From Oceanithermus profundus DSM 14977 (GTDB taxonomy: Bacteria > Deinococcota > Deinococci > Deinococcales > Marinithermaceae): a stretch of DNA of 64,000 nucleotides. Shown here in pieces: positions 58,105 through 64,000 of the stretch. The position numbers and the translations under genes are program-made. The notes beneath the pieces are model-generated. The model did no database searches, was not told where the DNA came from, and saw nothing but the letters and a program-made list of their open reading frames with translations. Location of the stretch: assembly GCF_000183745.1 (NCBI RefSeq), contig NC_014761.1, positions 186,001 through 250,000 of the forward strand. The letters run 5' to 3'. How positions within the stretch are numbered: position 1 is the stretch's first letter; each line of letters opens with the position of its first letter.

Positions 58105-58746
58105 TCAGCGCGCGGCGAGCGCCTCGAGCAACCGCGGCAGCCGGCTCAGGTCGGGCTCCAGGTGGTCGGGTTCGGCGGCGGCCAGCACCTCGGGCGGGTG
58201 GGTGCCCCAGCTGACCGCGTAGGTGCACAGCCCCGCCGCCTTCCCCGCCAGGACGTCGTGGGTGGTGTCGCCCACCATGCAGACGCCGCGGCCGTTCACC
58301 GCCGCGAGCGCCGCCAGCACCACGTCGGGCGCGGGCTTGGACGGCAGCCCGTCGGTGCCCTGAACGTGGTCGAGCAACGGCAGCAGCCCCACGGCCTCGG
58401 CGAGCCGACGGGCGGTGCCGCTGCGCTTGGTGGTGGCCACCGCGAGCGCGAAGCCGCGCCCGCGCAGCTCGTCGAGCAGCTCGGGCACGCCCGGGTAGGG
58501 GCGGCTTTGGTCGGCCATGTGGGCGCGGTAGTGGGCGCGGTAGGCCTCGGCCAGCGCCTCGGCGTCGGCGCCGGGGGCGGCCCGGCGGAACATCTCGGCC
58601 AGGGGGCGGCCGATCAAGTCGGCCATCTCCGCATCGGTGGGCAGCGGCAGCCCGGCTTCGCGCAGCACGTGGTGGAAGCTCGCGGTGATGTCCGCGAGCG
58701 AGTCCACCAGGGTGCCGTCGAGGTCGAAGACGATCGTCGGCTTCAA
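58105..58746 (-). CDS. HAD-family phosphatase, phosphoglycolate phosphatase-like
   Basis: 213 residues. VFDLDGTLVDS (nucleophile Asp), VATTKRSGTARRLAEAVG, GLPSKPAPDVVLAAL (Lys) and VGDTTHDVLAGKAAG are the four HAD motifs. A small helical cap is inserted. Likely phosphoglycolate or related sugar phosphate substrate. TTG start overlaps the PPIase stop (TTGA). Confidence 0.85.
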   Translation of the reverse strand: MKPTIVFDLDGTLVDSLADITASFHHVLREAGLPLPTDAEMADLIGRPLAEMFRRAAPGADAEALAEAYRAHYRAHMADQSRPYPGVPELLDELRGRGFALAVATTKRSGTARRLAEAVGLLPLLDHVQGTDGLPSKPAPDVVLAALAAVNGRGVCMVGDTTHDVLAGKAAGLCTYAVSWGTHPPEVLAAAEPDHLEPDLSRLPRLLEALAAR

Positions 58747-59393
58747 GGCTTGGGCTTCCTCAGGATCCGGACGGTCTTGATGGTGTCCTGCTGGGTGAGC
58801 TTCTCCACCACGTCCTGGCCCGCGGTCACCTTGCCGAAGATCGTGTAGCCGCCGGTCAGGTGCGGCGCGGGGCCCAGGGTGATGAAGAACTGGCTGCCGT
58901 TGGTGTTGGGGTCGGCGGTGCGGGCCATGCCCACCCAGCCGGCGGCGTCGTAGCTGAGCGCGGGGTCGATCTCCAGGCCGAAGCGGTAGCCGGGCCCGCC
59001 GGAACCCCTTCCGGTGGGGTCGCCGGTCTGGGCCACGAAGCCGGGGACGACGCGGTGCCACCTGAGGCCGTCGAAGAAGCGGTGCAGCGCCAGGAAGACG
59101 AAGGAGTTGACGGTGTTGGGGGCGCTGTCCTCGAGCAGGTCGATGACGATCTTGCCCTTGCTGGTCTCGATCTCGGCGTAGTAGTCGTACTTCTTGTGGT
59201 CGGTAACGACCTCGGGTTTGTCGAAGCTGCGGACCGGGGTTTCGCTCAGGTAGTCCAGGGTTTCCATGGCGCCTGCTTTCTGCGCGGCCGCGGGGGCGGT
59301 CCCGCCCGCCGCGCTCTCGGATTTCTTGGGTTTGCAGCCCGAAAGCCCCAGGCCGAGGGCCAGGGCCAGGGCGAGGACGAGGGTCGTGCGCAT
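58743..59393 (-). CDS. peptidyl-prolyl cis-trans isomerase (cyclophilin type), lipoprotein
   Basis: 216 residues. Lipobox LGLSGC, a Ser/Ala-rich linker, then a cyclophilin domain: GKIVIDLLEDSAPNTVNSFVFLALHRFFDGLRWHRVVPGFVAQTGDPTGRGSGGPGY, NGSQFFITLGPAPHLTGGYTIFGKV. The active-site Arg is in WHRVVPGF. Envelope protein folding. TATCCT (complement of 59400-59405) is 6 nt before the ATG. Confidence 0.92.
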   Translation of the reverse strand: MRTTLVLALALALGLGLSGCKPKKSESAAGGTAPAAAQKAGAMETLDYLSETPVRSFDKPEVVTDHKKYDYYAEIETSKGKIVIDLLEDSAPNTVNSFVFLALHRFFDGLRWHRVVPGFVAQTGDPTGRGSGGPGYRFGLEIDPALSYDAAGWVGMARTADPNTNGSQFFITLGPAPHLTGGYTIFGKVTAGQDVVEKLTQQDTIKTVRILRKPKP

Positions 59394-59431
59394 ACCGGCA
59401 GGATACCGCGGGGAAATGAAGGGGCGGTGGG

Positions 59432-60313
59432 CTAGCGGCAGCTCGCCCGCCCCGCGTCGCGCACATCGCCGTCGGTGGTCACGAAGCGCCAGGCGTAGGC
59501 GCCCGGCTCCAGCGTGAGCTCGAGCACCCCGTGCGCGTCGTCCACGAACGCCCGGCTGAGCGGGCCCGGGGCGTCGACGCGGCGCAGGCCCGCGCCCCCG
59601 GTTCCTACGACGAACTGCACCAGACCTCCTTCGGGGTCGTGGGCGCCGGCGGCGTCGCGGGGGGCGAAGCGCTCGTAGTCGTGGTCGTGCCCCGCCAGGT
59701 ACAGCTCGGCGCGGTAGCGGTGGAGCAGGTCCCACAGCGCGTCCATTCCGGGAAGGTCGCCGTGGCGGCCGGAGCTGTAGCGCGGGTAGTGGGCGAAGGC
59801 GAGCGCGCAGCCCTCGGGCTCCTGGCGCAGCCGGGCCTCGAGCCAGGCGTACTGGGGCGAGCCCTCCCCGCAGCCCCCGACCCAGTCGCAGTTGCTGTTC
59901 AAGGCGTAGAGCCGCCAGCCCGCGAGCCGTGTCGCGTACCAGCCGTCGGTCGGCGCGGCCCGCGCGCCCCAGTAGCGGAAGTACCCGCCCCCGCCGCTGT
60001 AGTACTCGTGGTTGCCCGGCACCGGCAGCGTGCGGTTCTTGAAGCGCCCCCAGGAGGGGGCGTAGCAGTCCCGGAACTGGGCGTCGGTGCCGGCGGAGTA
60101 GGCGAGGTCACCCAGGGCGAGGACGTACCAGGTCGCGCCCTCGGGGGCCAGGCGTTCGATCAGCGCGGCCGTGGCCTCGTCGGCGTCGGACCAGCAGGTG
60201 GCGATGTCGCCGGCGACGTAGAGGGTCACGGACGCCGGCCCCTGGGACTGGGCGCAGCCCGTCCCGACCAGGGCGAGCAGCACGAGCGTCGGCAGGAAGA
60301 GCGCGCGCTTCAT
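59432..60313 (-). CDS. secreted metallophosphoesterase, lipoprotein
   Basis: 293 residues. Lipobox VGTGC, then a purple-acid-phosphatase-like calcineurin fold: [57 protein letters not shown]. Phosphatase or phosphodiesterase on the outer surface. ATG overlaps the dcd stop (ATGA). Confidence 0.87.
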   Translation of the reverse strand: MKRALFLPTLVLLALVGTGCAQSQGPASVTLYVAGDIATCWSDADEATAALIERLAPEGATWYVLALGDLAYSAGTDAQFRDCYAPSWGRFKNRTLPVPGNHEYYSGGGGYFRYWGARAAPTDGWYATRLAGWRLYALNSNCDWVGGCGEGSPQYAWLEARLRQEPEGCALAFAHYPRYSSGRHGDLPGMDALWDLLHRYRAELYLAGHDHDYERFAPRDAAGAHDPEGGLVQFVVGTGGAGLRRVDAPGPLSRAFVDDAHGVLELTLEPGAYAWRFVTTDGDVRDAGRASCR

Positions 60314-60861
60314 ATCTTCGGCAGGGTGATGCCCCGCTGGCCCTGGTACTTGCCGCGGCGGCTCTTGTAGGTGGTTTCGGGCTTCTCCCCCTCGAAGAAG
60401 AGGATTTGCACGATGCCCTCGCCGGCGTAGACGCGGGCGGGCAGCGGGGTGGTGTTGGAGATCTCGAGCGTCACGTGCCCTTCCCAGCCCGGCTCGAGCG
60501 GGGTGACGTTGGCCACGATGCCGCAGCGGGCGTAGGTGGACTTGCCCAGCGCGATGGCGATCACGTTCTCGGGCATGCGGATGTACTCGACCGAGCGGGT
60601 GAGGGCGAAGGAGTTGGGCGGGATCAGCACCGCGTCCCCCTCGATCTCGACGAAGCTCTGGGGGTCGAAGGCCTTGGGGTCGACGACCGCACCGTAGGCG
60701 TTGGTGAAGACCTTCCACTCGGGGGCGGCGCGCAGGTCGTAGCCGAACGAGCTGACCCCGTAGGAGATCACCCCTTCCCGCACCAGGTTCTCCTCGAAGG
60801 GTTCGATCATCCCCTCTTCCCGGGCCATCCGCCGGATCCACCAGTCGGGCTTGACGCTCAT
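60310..60861 (-). CDS. dcd: dCTP deaminase
   Basis: 183 residues. [83 protein letters not shown] are family motifs. Makes dUTP for thymidylate. TATACT (complement of 60868-60873) is 6 nt before the ATG. Co-transcribed with the phosphoesterase. Confidence 0.94.
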   Translation of the reverse strand: MSVKPDWWIRRMAREEGMIEPFEENLVREGVISYGVSSFGYDLRAAPEWKVFTNAYGAVVDPKAFDPQSFVEIEGDAVLIPPNSFALTRSVEYIRMPENVIAIALGKSTYARCGIVANVTPLEPGWEGHVTLEISNTTPLPARVYAGEGIVQILFFEGEKPETTYKSRRGKYQGQRGITLPKI

Positions 60862-60889
60862 GAGCCGAGTATACCCAGCCCCGCCGCGG

Positions 60890-62365
60890 CTAACGGGGCC
60901 ACAGCGCCAGACCGCTCACCACCGGGCGCTCGCGCTCGGGGAAGACGAGCGCGCCCTGCAGGTAGAGCTGGGCCGAGCCGCCGCTGTCCATGCGGATCGC
61001 GCCCCAGGCCCCCAGCGCCCGCAGCCGCTCGGCGAGGACGCCGGGCGTGGTCTTGCCGCTGGTCACGAACCACAGCTCGCCCTCGCGGGTCCAGGCGACG
61101 GCCGCCTGGTAGGTGACCTTCGTGATCTGCGGGGCGTCCGCGGCGAAGCCCTCGGCCGCGGGGTGGTAGGCGAGGCGGCCGGCCTGGACGAGCAGGGGGC
61201 CCGCCTCGAGCGCGTAGCGCACCGGCGGGTCGAGGTTGACGTAGAGCGAGAGCCGGTTCCCGGGGCGCAGCCGCCCGGTCCAGTCGGCGTCGCCGGCCGG
61301 GTAGCTGAGCGCCCAGCGTCCGGGTTCGAGGTCGACCGGCGCGGGGTAGGTGTGGACGACCCGGTCGCCCTCCACCACGATCACGTTCTCGCCCCTGCGG
61401 CCGACGCGCCCCGGCAGCGTGTGGGCGGTGAGGCGGGCGGGCCAGCGGTTGAGGCCCACGCGGTAACGTTCGCCGGAGCCGGTCTCGACCCAGGCCTCGA
61501 ACTTCGGCACCGCCGCCTGGGGCAGGCCGCCGTCCCACATCAGGGCGCTGCGGCCGTAGGGCAGGCTCCGCGGCACCCCGTCGACCACCCACAGCCCGAT
61601 GGGGGTGGCCGTCTTGGGGTCGTAGTAGCCGCCGTTGAGCACGGCCAGGGCGCCGGGGGCGAGCGCGTTCAGCTTGGCGCGCCGGCCCGGCGTGCCCACC
61701 GGGCGCATCCGCCAGGCTCCGGGAGCGGCGACGAGGCGCACCAGCTCCAGCGGCTCCGGCGTCCAGACGTACTCGCGGCGCAGTTCGAAGCCGGGGGCGA
61801 CACGCTGGACCCGGGGCGGAGGCACGAAGTAGGCGTCCATCACGAAGCGCGCCGGGGCGCCCAGCTCGAAGGTGCGCCAGCGGTAGACGCGGTCTTCGGG
61901 GGCGAGGAAGCGGATCTCGGTGCCGCGCTCCGAGTAGCGGAACGTTAGCCCCTCCAGCGCGGGCGGGTTGGGCACGAAGTAGGGCACGAAGAAGGTGAAC
62001 CAGCCGGGGCTCGCGCCCTCGGCGCGGGGCAGCTCGGGGGCGGGCCCGGGCGGCAGGTCGAGGACGAGGCGCAGGCGGTCCTTGGCCAGGCGGTGGCGCA
62101 GCCGCGCCGTGGGCAGCGTCTCGGGGACCAGCCCCGCCGCGCGCAGCACCCGTTCGTCGAGGCGGTAGCCGGGGCCGCGGGGCGGCGGCAGCGCCGGGTC
62201 GAGCGGCGCGGTCCAGCCCAGGCCGGGCACGTAGCTGAAGGCGAGCGCGCCCTTGCGAAAGACCACCGCCCCCTCCTGTTCGTGCACCTCGAGGCCCAGC
62301 CACGCCGCCGGCACCTGGGCCAGCGCCAGGCCGAAGAGCAGGGCCAGGGCCAGAAAACGGCGCAC
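60890..62365 (-). CDS. secreted phosphodiester glycosidase-family protein
   Basis: 491 residues. Signal peptide [14 protein letters not shown], a ~220-residue N-terminal beta domain, then the NAGPA-like domain: [31 protein letters not shown] and the closing [18 protein letters not shown]. It may trim sugar-phosphodiesters in exopolysaccharide or wall. GTG start 2 bp after the GH57 stop, so they share a transcript. Confidence 0.82.
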   Translation of the reverse strand: MRRFLALALLFGLALAQVPAAWLGLEVHEQEGAVVFRKGALAFSYVPGLGWTAPLDPALPPPRGPGYRLDERVLRAAGLVPETLPTARLRHRLAKDRLRLVLDLPPGPAPELPRAEGASPGWFTFFVPYFVPNPPALEGLTFRYSERGTEIRFLAPEDRVYRWRTFELGAPARFVMDAYFVPPPRVQRVAPGFELRREYVWTPEPLELVRLVAAPGAWRMRPVGTPGRRAKLNALAPGALAVLNGGYYDPKTATPIGLWVVDGVPRSLPYGRSALMWDGGLPQAAVPKFEAWVETGSGERYRVGLNRWPARLTAHTLPGRVGRRGENVIVVEGDRVVHTYPAPVDLEPGRWALSYPAGDADWTGRLRPGNRLSLYVNLDPPVRYALEAGPLLVQAGRLAYHPAAEGFAADAPQITKVTYQAAVAWTREGELWFVTSGKTTPGVLAERLRALGAWGAIRMDSGGSAQLYLQGALVFPERERPVVSGLALWPR

Positions 62366-62367
62366 GG

Positions 62368-63933
<1,566 letters not shown>

Positions 63934-63943
63934 CGTCCTCATC

Positions 63944-64000
63944 CTACCGTCTGCGCCAGGCGTACCCCACGAGCCCCGCACCGGCGAGCCCCAGCGCGCC
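63944..64000 (-). CDS. C-terminal end of a membrane-anchored protein (5' end beyond window)
   Basis: Only the last 18 codons are inside: [18 protein letters not shown] then TAG (complement of 63944-63946). A hydrophobic Gly/Ala/Leu helix followed by three Arg is typical of a C-terminal surface anchor or last membrane helix. Its stop codon forms part of the next gene's TAGGAT -10 box. Confidence 0.5.
   Translation of the reverse strand, partial: GALGLAGAGLVGYAWRRR

Overview
The window is very G+C-rich DNA from a member of the Thermaceae (Deinococcus-Thermus); I cannot place the genus. Supporting signs are the two-OB-fold SSB in an rpsF-ssb-rpsR-rplI operon, a GH57 branching enzyme about as long as the Thermus enzyme, a DUF1931 histone-fold protein closely resembling a Thermus homologue, an archaeal-type phosphoglycerate mutase, and many start codons only 5-8 nt after a TAnnnT -10 box, which predicts leaderless mRNAs. 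Genes are tightly packed on both strands. I see no rRNA, tRNA, IS element or CRISPR array.

Layout. 1-4.6 kb: rRNA methyltransferase (cut by the window edge), speE-speD, a beta-helix lipoprotein. 4.6-6.6 kb: rpsF-ssb-rpsR-rplI with a promoter and terminator. 6.6-15.1 kb: PKD/M8-like protease lipoprotein, dnaB, MBL hydrolase, DUF4388 protein, comM, two paralogous membrane proteins. 15.2-25.2 kb: aldehyde:ferredoxin oxidoreductase, then a TetR-controlled MMPL / LolA-like / DUF1302 export operon, a molybdopterin oxidoreductase, a CAP lipoprotein and an SDR. 25.3-28.1 kb: prfB with its programmed +1 frameshift, beside an A+T-richer insertion that duplicated the prfB 3' end. 28.3-35.3 kb: MFS gene with a structured leader, ABC genes whose permease carries an in-frame amber codon, an FMN reductase, and a DctPQM TRAP transporter. 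35.3-45.6 kb: ArsA-like ATPase, zincin, TauE/SafE, phosphatase, amidase, threonine aldolase, mogA, aminotransferase, K+ channel, moaA, era. 45.6-52.9 kb: a cell-surface locus of secreted beta-sandwich proteins, a PapD-like chaperone and a large outer-membrane barrel protein. 52.9-64 kb: apgM, a stress operon (ferritin-like, eRF1-like, Hsp20, histone-fold), a CsoR-family regulator, and housekeeping or surface enzymes ending in the branching enzyme.

Three things stand out. (1) The island at 25.4-27.0 kb has a 13-G homopolymer between a consensus -35 and a consensus -10, the architecture of phase-variable promoters. It drives a lipoprotein with a Cys-rich C-terminus followed by a small membrane protein, which could be a toxin/immunity-like or surface-variation pair. 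(2) Two divergent surface-protein genes (starts 45995 and 46474) each carry in their leader a ~75-nt RNA-like element whose paired positions differ in compensatory ways; I do not recognise the class. (3) Several clean operators: TetR/MMPL, moaA, TRAP and the ferritin operon.

Functional links: moaA and mogA supply the pterin cofactor used by the two Mo/W oxidoreductases here. SpeE and SpeD together make aminopropylated polyamines. The TetR, MMPL, LolA-like and barrel genes form one envelope export or lipid-transport unit. comM fits a naturally transformable lineage, and transformation could have created the prfB-linked insertion.
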